Assembly: GCF_018135625.1 (NCBI RefSeq)
Contig: NZ_CP073078.1
Coordinates: forward strand, 1,724,001-1,788,000
DNA length: 64,000 bases
Direction: 5' to 3'
Origin: Phenylobacterium montanum
GTDB taxonomy: Bacteria; Pseudomonadota; Alphaproteobacteria; Caulobacterales; Caulobacteraceae
In this document: piece after piece, positions 17,155 to 25,913 of the stretch
Layout: each line of letters opens with the position of its first letter
How positions within the stretch are numbered: the first letter of the stretch is position 1
Position numbers and translations under genes: made by a program
The notes under the pieces: generated by a model
What the model was told of the DNA's origin: nothing
Seen by the model: the letters and a program-made list of their open reading frames with translations, nothing else
Databases searched by the model: none

Positions 17155-17772
17155 TCACACTCCAGCCTGGGCCGCCGGGCGGGCCATCATGGCGTCGTAC
17201 CAGCGGCGGACGTTGACCAGTTCTTCCGGCGGCTTGAACCTGGCCATGCGGGCGAAGTCGATGGCGGTCGCGGCCAGGATGTCGGCAATGGTCACCCGAT
17301 CGGCGGCGATGAATTCGCTCTCGGCCAGGCGCCGGTCGATCAACTTCAAGCCGCGGGCGCCCGACTGGCGGCCGTTCTCGGCGATCTCGGGGATCTGGGT
17401 CTCCAACGCCGCCAGGGCCGGGTGGCTGTGGCGGACGGCCATCATCAGCGGCGTTGCGACCAGCATCTCGGCGCGGCGGGACCACATTTCAATGATCGCC
17501 GTCTCCTTCGCATCGCGGCCGAACAGGTTGGGCTCGGGATAGACGCTCTCCAGATAGCGGCAGATGGCGACGGATTCGGTGATGGCCGTGCCATCGTCCA
17601 TCTCCAGGGCCGGAACGTTGGCGGCGCCGAATTTCTGCAAGTATTCGAGCTGCTTGTGCTGGCCGCCGAACAGATCGACGTCGATAATCTCGATATCGTC
17701 TATGCCCTTCTCGGCCATGAACCAGCGAACACGGCGCGGATTCGGCGCTCTGCGGCTGTCGAACAGTTTCAT
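17155..17772 (-). CDS. glutathione S-transferase family protein
   Basis: A 205-residue GST with an N-terminal thioredoxin-fold domain (MKLFDSRRAPNPRRVRWF; cis-Pro region VPALEMDDGTAITESVAICRYL) and a helical C-terminal domain containing the capping motif RVTIADILAATAIDFA. The Ser or Arg residues near SRRAPNP may take the catalytic place. I use ATG 17772, preceded by GGGAGA at a 7-base spacing, rather than TTG 17787. An inverted repeat lies 24 bases upstream of this start. Glutathione conjugation or isomerisation of an unknown electrophile is the expected role. Confidence 0.88.
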   Translation of the reverse strand: MKLFDSRRAPNPRRVRWFMAEKGIDDIEIIDVDLFGGQHKQLEYLQKFGAANVPALEMDDGTAITESVAICRYLESVYPEPNLFGRDAKETAIIEMWSRRAEMLVATPLMMAVRHSHPALAALETQIPEIAENGRQSGARGLKLIDRRLAESEFIAADRVTIADILAATAIDFARMARFKPPEELVNVRRWYDAMMARPAAQAGV

Positions 17773-17795
17773 CCCCGGATCTCCCAAAATTAATT

Positions 17796-17812
17796 TTCTG
17801 TCATCAACAGAA
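17796..17812. promoter_or_regulatory. inverted repeat in the GST / ABC exporter divergent promoter region
   Basis: Arms TTCTGT and ACAGAA with spacer CATCA lie in an AT-rich patch 24 bases upstream of the GST start and 131 bases upstream of the divergent exporter permease gene. It is a weak candidate operator. Confidence 0.3.
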
Positions 17813-17942
17813 TTTGGCCCAAGAATTGGCGCATTCGGCCGTCGCCTTACCTCGATTTAACTTGGTTCCGCGAGCGGCCGGTGGCTCTTATCGGGCCAAG
17901 GCGCGATCCTAGCTCAGCCTCGCGCCCCTTGTGGGGAAAACC

Positions 17943-19082
17943 GTGTCGCTCGCCCTGGCCACGCTGATCTACGAATGGCGCCGCTACATGGCGGCGATCA
18001 TGGCGCTGGCCCTGTCGGGCGTCCTGATCATGGCCTTCGTCGGCCTGTTCGCCGGCATAGCCGGGGCCTTCACGGCCACCATCGACCGTTCCCGCGCCGA
18101 GATCATGGTGATGTCGCCCCAGTCCGAAAGCCTGATGGGCGACGGCCAGGGCCTGCCGGCCCGGGTCGAGCCGCTGATCTATCTGAATCCCGACGTGGTG
18201 GACGTGAAGGACATGGAGGGCGACGGAGCTCTATGGAAGAGCCGCCCCGTGCCCGGCCAAAAGCAGAAGCACGAGTTCGTGCAACTCTTCACCGTCGGCA
18301 CCGAGAAGGGCTCGGTGACCCTGCCCACCGACTTCACCGAGGCCCAGCGCCTGGCGCTGATGGAGCCATATGCGGTCGCCATCGACCAGACCAGCCTTGA
18401 CCGGCTAGGGGTCAAGCTCGGCGACGCCGCCAGCCTGAACGGCAAGACCGTCTATCTGCGCGCCGTGTTGCACAACTACCCGAACATGGCCCAGGCCACC
18501 GTTTACGTGTCGCGCCAGACCCTTAGGCTGCTCGGCATGGGTTCGAAGGCCGACCGCACCGGCCCGCTGCTGGTCCGGATCAAGGACCCTGCCATGGCCA
18601 TTCAGGTGCGTGACCAGCTCAATGCGAACGCCAAGGGCCTCTATCGCGCGTGGACCCGCGAGGAACTGGCCAGGGCCAACCAGTCGGCGCTGCTGAAGGA
18701 CCAGATGGTCGGCATAATCATCGTCTTCTCAGTGTTCATCGGCATCGTCATCGGCGTCAGCATAACCTGGCAGACTCTGCGCGGGGCGATCTTCGCCAAT
18801 ATCAAGGAGTTCGCGTCGCTGCGAGCGCTCGGCGTGTCGATGGGCTCGCTGAGGGTGATCGTGATGGAGCTGAGCTTCTGGGTCGGCGTCGCCGGCCTGG
18901 CGGCCGCTATCGGCTTCGTCTCAGTGGTCGCTGGTCTAGCCAATCTGGCCAACCTGCCGATGACTTTCCCACTCGGCTTCATGACCTTCGTCTCGATCCT
19001 GCTGGTCGCCATCGCCGTTATCTCCGGCGCCCTCTCGCTCGGCGTGCTCAAGCAGAGCCAACCTGCGGACCTCCTCAGATGA
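17943..19082 (+). CDS. DevC-like ABC transporter permease (FtsX fold)
   Basis: A 379-residue permease with one N-terminal membrane helix (about residues 20-42), a large periplasmic domain of about 220 residues (MacB-PCD-like), and three C-terminal helices starting near GIIIVFSVFIGIVIGVSITW. This is the FtsX/MacB/DevC topology. I start at GTG 17943, which has GGGGA 6 bases upstream, rather than GTG 17931, which has no ribosome site. Its stop overlaps the ATPase ATG (ATGA). With the ATPase and HlyD-type protein it forms a DevBCA-like exporter, probably for a glycolipid, lipid or peptide; no outer-membrane factor is encoded here. Confidence 0.88.
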   Translation: MSLALATLIYEWRRYMAAIMALALSGVLIMAFVGLFAGIAGAFTATIDRSRAEIMVMSPQSESLMGDGQGLPARVEPLIYLNPDVVDVKDMEGDGALWKSRPVPGQKQKHEFVQLFTVGTEKGSVTLPTDFTEAQRLALMEPYAVAIDQTSLDRLGVKLGDAASLNGKTVYLRAVLHNYPNMAQATVYVSRQTLRLLGMGSKADRTGPLLVRIKDPAMAIQVRDQLNANAKGLYRAWTREELARANQSALLKDQMVGIIIVFSVFIGIVIGVSITWQTLRGAIFANIKEFASLRALGVSMGSLRVIVMELSFWVGVAGLAAAIGFVSVVAGLANLANLPMTFPLGFMTFVSILLVAIAVISGALSLGVLKQSQPADLLR

Positions 19083-19843
19083 CCCCCAACGGCCTCCACC
19101 TGCAGCCTGTGGGCGCCCTGCGCGCCACAAGCCTGCGCAAGAGCTTCAAGACCGGCCGCACCAAGGTCGAGGTGCTGAAGGGCGTGGACTTCGACGCCCG
19201 CCATGGCGAGGTGACCATGGTCATGGGTCCTTCCGGCTCCGGAAAGTCGACCCTGGTGGCGGCGCTGTCCGGCCTCTTGCGCCCCGACGAGGGCGACGTC
19301 GTCGCCCTGGGCGAGCCCCTGTGGAGCAAGCCGTCCGGCAAGATCGACAAGTTCCGCCTGGATCACTGCGGCTTCATCTTCCAGGGCTTCAACCTGTTCC
19401 CGGCCCTGACCGCGCTTCGCCAGATCACCACTGTCCTGAAATACCAGGGCGTGCGTAACGACGAGGCGAGGGCCAGGGCCGAGCAGGCGCTGGACGAGGT
19501 CGGCATGAAGCCGAAGATGAACCAGCGCCCCTCGGAGCTGTCCGGCGGCGAGAAGCAGCGCGTCGCCATCGCCCGGGCGCTCGCCAAGCAGCCCAAGCTG
19601 CTGTTCGCAGACGAGCCGACCTCGGCCCTCGACGGCGAGAACGGCCAGATCGTCATCCGTCTGCTTCAGCGCGCCGCCAAGGCGCACGACGCGGCGGTGA
19701 TCTGTGTGACCCACGACCCGCGCCTGGAGGCCTACGCCGACCGGGTGATCCATATCGAAGACGGCCGGATCCTGGATGATCGCCGCCGTCTCGCCCCGGC
19801 CCATGAGGCCCATGAGAGGCGGCTCCAGGGAGCCGAAGTCTGA
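19079..19843 (+). CDS. DevA/LolD-like ABC transporter ATP-binding protein
   Basis: A 254-residue ATPase of the MacB/LolD/DevA group. It has Walker [11 protein letters not shown] (about residues 50-59), Q-loop [13 protein letters not shown], signature [16 protein letters not shown], Walker [14 protein letters not shown] and the switch THDPR. The ATG at 19079 overlaps the permease stop, and its own TGA overlaps the next ATG (TGATG), so the three genes are translated as one unit. It energises the mechanotransmission-type permease. Confidence 0.92.
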   Translation: MTPNGLHLQPVGALRATSLRKSFKTGRTKVEVLKGVDFDARHGEVTMVMGPSGSGKSTLVAALSGLLRPDEGDVVALGEPLWSKPSGKIDKFRLDHCGFIFQGFNLFPALTALRQITTVLKYQGVRNDEARARAEQALDEVGMKPKMNQRPSELSGGEKQRVAIARALAKQPKLLFADEPTSALDGENGQIVIRLLQRAAKAHDAAVICVTHDPRLEAYADRVIHIEDGRILDDRRRLAPAHEAHERRLQGAEV

Positions 19844-20814
19844 TGCCGCAAATCCTTCGCCGACCCGCAACCTGGCTGGTGGTCCTGGCCGTGCTGACCG
19901 TCGTCGCCATCGGCGGCGGCCTTTCCCTGCGCGCCAAGGCCAAGACCGCCCAGGCCGCCAAGCAGGCCCCGCCGCCCGAAAGCCCCTATGCCGCCATCGC
20001 CAACGGCAAGGCCGACGTCGAGGGCGGGGTGATCCAGGTCGCCGCCCGCGCCCCCGGCGTGGTGCGCGAGGTGGACGTGAACGAGGGCGAGCGGGTGAAG
20101 AAGGGCCAGGTGCTGGCCCGGCAGGAGGACGACCAGGCCCGCCTGGCGGCCCAGACCGCCGGCGCCGACCTGGAGCAGGCCAGAGCCCAGGTGGCGGCGA
20201 TCCAGGTGCAGCTGACCACCGCCCACCGCGAATATGACCGCCTGGCCAAGCTGGCCGCGGCCAATTTCGTCGCCCGCCAGCAGCTCGACCAGGCCATGGA
20301 CGCCATCCACGCCGCCGAGGCGCAAGGCGAACTGCAACGCGCCGCAATCAGCGCCGCCGAGGCCCGCCTGGCCCAGGCCCGCTACAACGAAGAGTTGACC
20401 ATCGTGCGGGCGCCGGCGGACGGGACCATCGTGCGCCGCTACGCCCAGCCGGGCGCCGGCGCCTCGACCCTGAACGTCTCGACCATGTTCGACCTCGAAC
20501 CCGACACCCCGCACATCGTCCGCGCCGAGATCGCCGAGGCGGCCCTACCGGTGGTGGCCGTGGGCCAGACCGTGCGCATGACCCCCGAGGCCGACCCCGG
20601 CAAGACCTTCCAGGGCCAGGTGCTGCGCCGCTCGGGCGTGTTCGGCGCCCGCAAGCTGCTCTCGGACGACCCGGCCGAGGCCGCCGACGCCCGCGTGGTC
20701 GAGGTGGTCATCTCCGCCGACGACGCGCCCTTCCTGGTCGGCCAGCGGGTGCTGGTGAAGTTCCTCAAACCCGGCAAGACCGCCGAGGCGGCGAAGGCGG
20801 GGGCTAGGGGGTAG
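19843..20814 (+). CDS. HlyD/DevB-type periplasmic adaptor of the ABC exporter
   Basis: A 323-residue membrane-fusion protein. There is one N-terminal membrane helix (about 10-30), then a lipoyl half-motif GVVREVDVNEGERVKKGQVLARQED, a coiled-coil hairpin (about 100-185, rich in A, Q, R and E), the second lipoyl half RAPADGTIVRRYAQPG, and beta-barrel domains. It matches DevB-like adaptors that link a DevCA ABC pair to a TolC-type channel. No channel gene is adjacent; several are encoded 30-40 kb further on, and one of them could serve. Confidence 0.9.
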   Translation: MPQILRRPATWLVVLAVLTVVAIGGGLSLRAKAKTAQAAKQAPPPESPYAAIANGKADVEGGVIQVAARAPGVVREVDVNEGERVKKGQVLARQEDDQARLAAQTAGADLEQARAQVAAIQVQLTTAHREYDRLAKLAAANFVARQQLDQAMDAIHAAEAQGELQRAAISAAEARLAQARYNEELTIVRAPADGTIVRRYAQPGAGASTLNVSTMFDLEPDTPHIVRAEIAEAALPVVAVGQTVRMTPEADPGKTFQGQVLRRSGVFGARKLLSDDPAEAADARVVEVVISADDAPFLVGQRVLVKFLKPGKTAEAAKAGARG

Positions 20815-20997
20815 GATTTGGGGAGGCCAGCGGACTTTCCTCGGCCCGGGCCCCGAGGGCGACCAGCAGCAGCGACGTCAATGGAGCAGCGCCGCAAGGT
20901 AGCCGAACTGATCGAGGCCCTGGGGCGGGCGTCGCCCTGACCTAGCGGAACCCTTGACGCTTACGCGCGCGCGACCCAAAAGGGCCGCCAATTGCGT

Positions 20998-21015
20998 TTC
21001 AAACAGACGTTAAGA
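20998..21015. promoter_or_regulatory. candidate TetR-type operator, site A (SDR gene)
   Basis: TTCAAAC-AGAC-GTTAAGA lies 7 bases upstream of the SDR start codon. The left arm and GTT match two other sites (30026-30043 and 37045-37062), both upstream of acyl-CoA catabolic genes, which suggests one shared regulator. Confidence 0.45.
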
Positions 21016-21022
21016 GGGCGAC

Positions 21023-21928
21023 ATGGCGGACATCCGCTTCGACGGCAAGGTGGTGATCGTGACCGGCGCGGGCGGCGGCCTGGGCCGTCAGCACGCGCTG
21101 GAATTCGCGCGGCGCGGGGCCAAGGTGGTGGTCAACGACCTGGGCGGCTCGATGGACGGCTCGGGCGGTTCGTCCGAGGCGGCGCAGAAGGTGGTGGAAG
21201 AGATCAAGGCCTTCGGCGGCGAAGCCATCGCCAACGGCTCGTCGGTGACCGATGACGCGGGCGTGGCCCTGATGGTCAAGCAGGCCATGGACACCTGGGG
21301 CCGCATCGACATCCTGGTCGCCAACGCCGGCATCCTGCGCGACAAGTCCTTCTCCAAGATGACCATCGAGGACTTCGAACTGGTTTTGAACGTGCACCTG
21401 ATGGGCACGGTCAAGCCGGTCAAGGCGGTGTGGGAGATCATGAAGGCCCAGAACTACGGCCGCATCATCGTCACTACCTCGTCCTCGGGGCTCTACGGCA
21501 ACTTCGGCCAGTCGAACTACGGCGCGGCCAAGCTCGGCATCATCGGCTTCATGAACACCATCAAGCTGGAAGGCCAGAAGAACAACGTCCACATCAACGC
21601 CATCTCGCCGGTCGCCGCGACGCGGATGACCGAGAACCTGATGCCCCCGGCCATGCTAGAGAAGCTGAAGCCGGAATACGTCACCCCGGGCGTGGTCTAC
21701 CTGGCCTCGGAAGAAGCCCCGACCGGCGCGATCCTGGCGGCCGGCGCCGGCGTCTTCGCGCTGGCCCGCATCTACGAGACCGACGGCGTGCACCTGGGCG
21801 AAAAGGGCTTGTCGGCGGAAGAGGTCCGCGACAGCTGGGCCAAGATCAGCGACGAGGCCGGCCAGCAGGCCTATTTCCAGGGCGGCGAACAGGGCGGGAA
21901 GATCTTCCGCAAGCTGTCGGAAGGCTGA
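21023..21928 (+). CDS. SDR-family 3-hydroxyacyl-CoA dehydrogenase-like oxidoreductase
   Basis: A 301-residue classical short-chain dehydrogenase resembling the N-terminal domain of peroxisomal multifunctional enzyme 2. It has the cofactor motif TGAGGGLG (14-21), VVNDLGGS (Asp favours NAD+), VANAGILRD, the catalytic Ser in TTSSSGLYG, and Tyr166-x3-Lys170 in SNYGAAK. The C-terminal extension GVHLGEKGLSAEEVRDSW is typical of MFE-2-type enzymes, so oxidation of a 3-hydroxyacyl-CoA (fatty, branched or steroid side chain) is likely. The candidate operator at 20998 and a strong terminator behind the gene mark it as a single transcription unit. Confidence 0.88.
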   Translation: MADIRFDGKVVIVTGAGGGLGRQHALEFARRGAKVVVNDLGGSMDGSGGSSEAAQKVVEEIKAFGGEAIANGSSVTDDAGVALMVKQAMDTWGRIDILVANAGILRDKSFSKMTIEDFELVLNVHLMGTVKPVKAVWEIMKAQNYGRIIVTTSSSGLYGNFGQSNYGAAKLGIIGFMNTIKLEGQKNNVHINAISPVAATRMTENLMPPAMLEKLKPEYVTPGVVYLASEEAPTGAILAAGAGVFALARIYETDGVHLGEKGLSAEEVRDSWAKISDEAGQQAYFQGGEQGGKIFRKLSEG

Positions 21929-21952
21929 TCGCTTTTCGAAGCGCGCTTTCGA

Positions 21953-21977
21953 GGGCGGCCTTCGGGCCGCCCTTTTT
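21953..21977 (+). terminator. rho-independent terminator after the SDR gene
   Basis: Perfect 8-base stem GGGCGGCC / GGCCGCCC with loop TTCG, followed directly by TTTTT. It lies 24 bases after the SDR stop codon. Confidence 0.9.
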
Positions 21978-22112
21978 CGTTTCAGGCGTGAAGCACAACA
22001 GCAGACCGGGCGTTCGAAAAGGGCTTGCCTAGGCCGGGTGACCAGCGTTCAGTTGTAGTCCGAGGCGCCCGCCAAGAGGCGCCCTTTGGTCCGAGCGCTC
22101 CAGGAAGTCCGC

Positions 22113-23534
22113 GTGTCAAAATCCGCCGCCCCAAAGGGCCTCTCGTTTCTCGGCGCCCTCGCCTTCGCCGGCCCGGGCCTGCCCATGGGCGCCTTCGCCG
22201 TCGCCCTCGCCGTCTACCTGCCCAACCACTACGCCAGCCGCCTGGGCCTGCCCCTGGCGATCGTCGGCGCGGCGTTCATGGGCGTGCGCCTGATCGACAT
22301 CATGTTCGATCCGGCCATCGGCCTTCTGATGGACCGCAGCCGCACCCCGCTGGGGCGCTATCGCCTGTGGATGGTCGCTGGCGCGCCGATCTTCGCCTTC
22401 GCCGCCTACCAGCTGTTCATGGCCCAGGCGGGGGTCAGCGCGGCCTATCTCGTCGGCTGGCTCTTGGCCTTCTACATCGGCTATTCGATCATCCTGCTCT
22501 CGCACATCTCCTGGGCCTCGACGCTGGCCCGGGACTACCACGAGCGTTCCCGGATCTTCGGCTTCATCCAGGTGGTCAGCGTCGCCGGCGCCACGGCCGT
22601 GCTCCTGATCCCCGCCCTGATGGCCAAGGCCGGCCATGGCGGCGGCGTGGAAGGCATGGGCTGGTTCCTAGTGGCGGTGACGCCGCTGGGCGTGCTGATG
22701 GCCCTGGCCCGCACCCGCGAGCCGCCGCCCCTGAGCGCCCAGGCCGAGCACTTCACCCTCAAGGACTATTGGGAGATGATCGTCCGGCCGGACATGCGCC
22801 GGATCATCGTCGCCGATTTCTGCCTGGCGCTGGGGCCGGGCTGGATGTCGGCCAGCTACCTGTTCTATTTCCGGGATGTGCGCGGCTTCACCATCGAGGG
22901 AGCCTCGCAGCTGCTGTTGCTCTATGTCGCCGCGGGGTTGATCGGCGCGGCGGTGCTGAGCCGGGTCGCGGTCTGGCTCGGCAAGCACCGCACGCTGATG
23001 CTGGCCAGCACCGGCTATTCCCTGGGGCTGGTGGTCATGACGACCTTGCCCAAGGGCAGCTTCGCCCTCACCGCACCCTTCATGTTCCTGATGGGCTTCC
23101 TCGCCACCAGCTTCACCCTCCTGGACCGGGCCATGGTCGCCGACGTCAGCGACGCGGTGCGGCTGGAGACTGGCAAGCAGCGCATCGGCGTGCTCTACGC
23201 CCTGATCACCAGCGTGCAGAAGGTCGCCGGCGCCCTCAGCATCTTCGTGACCTTCAAGATCCTCAGCCTTGTCGGCTACGACCCCAAGGCCGGCGCCATC
23301 AACACGCCGGATGCGATCCATGGCCTTTCGCTGGTCTATCTGATCGGGCCGGTGGTGTTCGTCATGCTGGGGGGCGCCTGCTACTTCGGCTACAAGCTGG
23401 ACGCCAAGAAACACGCCCAGATCCGCGCCGAGCTGGAGGCCCGCGACGCCCTGGCGCCCGAGCCGGCGGTGCTGGAGACGCTGTCGTCGGCGGCCGGCCT
23501 GCCCTCGACCGCCATCGAGCCCGAACCGACCTGA
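22113..23534 (+). CDS. GPH/MFS_2-family transporter 1
   Basis: A 473-residue protein with about 12 membrane helices of the glycoside-pentoside-hexuronide:cation symporter type. Its motif LIDIMFDPAIGLLMDRSRTPLGRYR in the helix 2-3 region is the family signature, and DYHERSRIFG and MVADVSDAVRLETGKQ recur in the second half. I start at GTG 22113, with AGGAA 6 bases upstream. It is paralogous to the next gene, sharing the same signatures in the same order. In lipid- and steroid-degrading relatives such carriers sit beside catabolic genes, so uptake of an organic substrate is inferred; true sugar transport is not established. Confidence 0.87.
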   Translation: MSKSAAPKGLSFLGALAFAGPGLPMGAFAVALAVYLPNHYASRLGLPLAIVGAAFMGVRLIDIMFDPAIGLLMDRSRTPLGRYRLWMVAGAPIFAFAAYQLFMAQAGVSAAYLVGWLLAFYIGYSIILLSHISWASTLARDYHERSRIFGFIQVVSVAGATAVLLIPALMAKAGHGGGVEGMGWFLVAVTPLGVLMALARTREPPPLSAQAEHFTLKDYWEMIVRPDMRRIIVADFCLALGPGWMSASYLFYFRDVRGFTIEGASQLLLLYVAAGLIGAAVLSRVAVWLGKHRTLMLASTGYSLGLVVMTTLPKGSFALTAPFMFLMGFLATSFTLLDRAMVADVSDAVRLETGKQRIGVLYALITSVQKVAGALSIFVTFKILSLVGYDPKAGAINTPDAIHGLSLVYLIGPVVFVMLGGACYFGYKLDAKKHAQIRAELEARDALAPEPAVLETLSSAAGLPSTAIEPEPT

Positions 23535-23542
23535 CCCGTTTC

Positions 23543-23570
23543 CGGCCGCTCCGCAAGGCGCGGCCGTTTT
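23543..23570 (+). terminator. weak rho-independent terminator between the two GPH carriers
   Basis: Arms CGGCCGC (23543-23549) and GCGGCCG (23560-23566), with a 10-base loop, are followed by TTTT. The stem is stable but the T-run is short, so partial read-through into the second carrier gene is possible. Confidence 0.5.
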
Positions 23571-23619
23571 CATGTCGCGAGCGCCCGAAGAGACGCCGCG
23601 ATCCCGTTGGAGGCGCCCA

Positions 23620-25044
23620 GTGACCCAGCTTGCAGAGCCCGCGCCCTCGGCGCGGCTGCCGTTCCATCGCATCATCTCCTTTTCCTGCCTGGCGGTGCCG
23701 GCGACGCCGATCCTGCTCTTGATCGGGGTCTATCTGCCCCGCTTCTACGCCGGCCACGTCGGCGTGACGTTGGGCGCCGTGGGCGCCGCCTTCGGGCTGG
23801 TGCGGTTGATCGACATCGCCTTCGACCCCCTGGTGGGCCTGGTCATGGACCGCACCAGGACGCCGATCGGCCGCTACCGGCCCTATGTGATCGCCGCCGC
23901 GCCGATCCTGATGATCGCCATCTACAAGCTGTTCCTGCCGGCCAAGGGCGTAGGACTTTCCTACATGGTCCTTTGGCTGGTCGTGCTCTACGCCGGCAAC
24001 TCCATGTACATCCTGGGTCAGGCGGCCTGGGGCGCGGTGCTGGCCACTGACTATCACGAGCGCTCGCGAACCTATGGCTGGATGCAGGCCCTGGGCGTCG
24101 CCGCCACCGCCGCCTTCCTGATGCTGCCGGCCCTGACCCACGGCAAGATCCAGCCTGGGCGCCATGACAGCATGGGCGCGATCGGCCTGCTGCTGGTCGT
24201 CACCATCCCTTCGGCCCTGGCGGCGACTCTGCTGTTCACGCCTGAGAAGATCACCCCCCAGGCTGGACGGCCGCAGTTCCGGCTCGGCGACTATGTCTCG
24301 GCCATCTCCCGGCCGGACATGCGGCGGCTGATCTTCGCCGACCTGACCCTGTCCTTCGGCACGGGCCTGACCGGGCCGATCTACCTCTTCTTCTTCCACG
24401 ACGCGAAGGGCTTCGGCATCCCAGCCACCTCGAGCCTCCTGTTCTTCTACATCGCCGCCGGTCTGTTCGGCTCACCGGCCTGGGCGGCCCTGGCCAAGCG
24501 GGTCGGAAAGCCACGCACGGTGCAGGTCGCCTGCATCGCCTACGCCATCTGCCAATCGGTCCTGATGATGCTGCCCCGGGCGCAATACCTGCCCACCGCC
24601 GCCGCCATGTTCGCGGTAGGCCTTTGCGCCAGCGCCTTTGTTCCCATCGTCCGGGCGATGGTCGCCGATGTGGGCGACGAGATCCGGTTGGAGACGGCCA
24701 AGAACATCAACAGCGTGCTCTATTCCATGGTCACCACCACCCAGAAGGTCGCCCTGGCCATGGCGGTGTTCATCGTCCTGCCGGTGCTGGGCATGGCCGG
24801 CTACAACGCCGCGGAAAACGCGGTGAACACCCCCCAGGCCATTTTCGCGCTGGAGATGTGCTACCTGTTCGCGCCGATCTTCTTCGTCGCCATCGGCGCC
24901 CTGACCATGATCGGCTTCCGCTTGACGGGCGAGCGTCACGCCGAGGTGCGGGCGGCTCTCGACGCGAGGGATGCGGCGGCGATCGACATCGCAGCCTCGG
25001 AGGAAGCGATCACGGGACCGACCGCCGCGCCGAGCGCGGTCTGA
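23620..25044 (+). CDS. GPH/MFS_2-family transporter 2
   Basis: A 474-residue, roughly 12-helix carrier paralogous to the preceding gene: LIDIAFDPLVGLVMDRTRTP, DYHERSRTYG and MVADVGDEIRLETAKN align with the same segments there. I choose GTG 23620, with GGAGG 6 bases upstream, over ATG 23572, which lies in the terminator region and would add an Arg-rich tail. The tandem pair probably arose by duplication and may handle related substrates. It ends 4 bases before the stop of the convergent AraC-family gene. Confidence 0.87.
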   Translation: MTQLAEPAPSARLPFHRIISFSCLAVPATPILLLIGVYLPRFYAGHVGVTLGAVGAAFGLVRLIDIAFDPLVGLVMDRTRTPIGRYRPYVIAAAPILMIAIYKLFLPAKGVGLSYMVLWLVVLYAGNSMYILGQAAWGAVLATDYHERSRTYGWMQALGVAATAAFLMLPALTHGKIQPGRHDSMGAIGLLLVVTIPSALAATLLFTPEKITPQAGRPQFRLGDYVSAISRPDMRRLIFADLTLSFGTGLTGPIYLFFFHDAKGFGIPATSSLLFFYIAAGLFGSPAWAALAKRVGKPRTVQVACIAYAICQSVLMMLPRAQYLPTAAAMFAVGLCASAFVPIVRAMVADVGDEIRLETAKNINSVLYSMVTTTQKVALAMAVFIVLPVLGMAGYNAAENAVNTPQAIFALEMCYLFAPIFFVAIGALTMIGFRLTGERHAEVRAALDARDAAAIDIAASEEAITGPTAAPSAV

Positions 25045-25047
25045 TCC

Positions 25048-25812
25048 TCAGGCGAAATACCGGCTGGGCGGCTCGCCCAGGGCGCGCTTGAACATGGTGG
25101 TGAAGGCGGCGGGGCTGTCATAGCCGAGGTCCAGGGCCACGGTGGTGACCGCCTCGCCATCGGACAGCCGCGGCACAGCCGACAGCAGGCAGGCGCGCTG
25201 GCGCCATTCGGCGAAGGTCATGCCGGTCTGCAGCTTGAAATGGCGGGTGAAGGCGCGCCGGCTCATGCCCAGTTGGCCGCACCAGGCGTCGATGGTGTCG
25301 TGCGCTGTCGGCCTGGCCACGAACCCGCGGCACAGAGCCGACAGCGTCGCCGCCGCCGGCAGGGGCAAGGACAGCGGCTGGACCGGCAGGCGCCGCAGTT
25401 CCTCCAGGATCAGGGCCATGACCAGCCCGTCGCGGGTTTCCCGCTCGTATTCCAGCGGCAGCCAGATCGCCTCCATCAGAAGGCTGCGCATCAGCGGCGT
25501 CACGCCCAGCACCTGGCACTGGCGCGGCATGTCGGCCACGGCGGCGGGCTCGAAAAACAGGCTGCGCGTATGCAGGAGGCCGCTGGAACGGACCTCGTGC
25601 GTCACGCCTGAGGGCAGCCACAGGCAGGACTGGCGCGGCACCACCCAGGCGCCGTGGTCGGTGGCCACGGTCAGCACGCCGGTCGGCCCATAGAGCAGCT
25701 GGCAGCGTCGATGGCTGTGCGGCAGGACCACATGGCCCGGTGCGAACTCGTTGCCGATGGCGATCACCGGCCGGTCGATGTGGTCGTAGGCCTCGATGGT
25801 GTTGTCGCGCAT
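25048..25812 (-). CDS. AraC-family transcriptional regulator with cupin sensor domain
   Basis: A 254-residue regulator. The N-terminal cupin (HVVLPHSHRRCQLLYG, LWLPSGVTHEV) probably binds a small ligand, and the C-terminal double HTH of AraC/XylS type (WCGQLGMSRRAFTRHFKLQTGMTF, then VALDLGYDSPAAFTTMFKRALGEPPSRYF) binds DNA. It starts at ATG 25812; an upstream TTG would add 9 residues. It is divergent from an Fsr-like MFS gene with 101 bases between starts, the usual layout of a pump and its activator or repressor. Confidence 0.9.
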   Translation of the reverse strand: MRDNTIEAYDHIDRPVIAIGNEFAPGHVVLPHSHRRCQLLYGPTGVLTVATDHGAWVVPRQSCLWLPSGVTHEVRSSGLLHTRSLFFEPAAVADMPRQCQVLGVTPLMRSLLMEAIWLPLEYERETRDGLVMALILEELRRLPVQPLSLPLPAAATLSALCRGFVARPTAHDTIDAWCGQLGMSRRAFTRHFKLQTGMTFAEWRQRACLLSAVPRLSDGEAVTTVALDLGYDSPAAFTTMFKRALGEPPSRYFA

Positions 25813-25913
25813 CAGTCTGGCCCAATCGCGAAAGAACAAGACCCACCGCCGATAGCGGGCCGCTCAGCCCGTTCTATCTTGCGAGCCGATCTCAGCCAAG
25901 CCGAGCCGCGTCC

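Noticed and set aside
20881-20940. 19-codon ORF in the gap before the SDR gene
   Set aside because: Too short, no ribosome site or conservation clue, not followed by a terminator.
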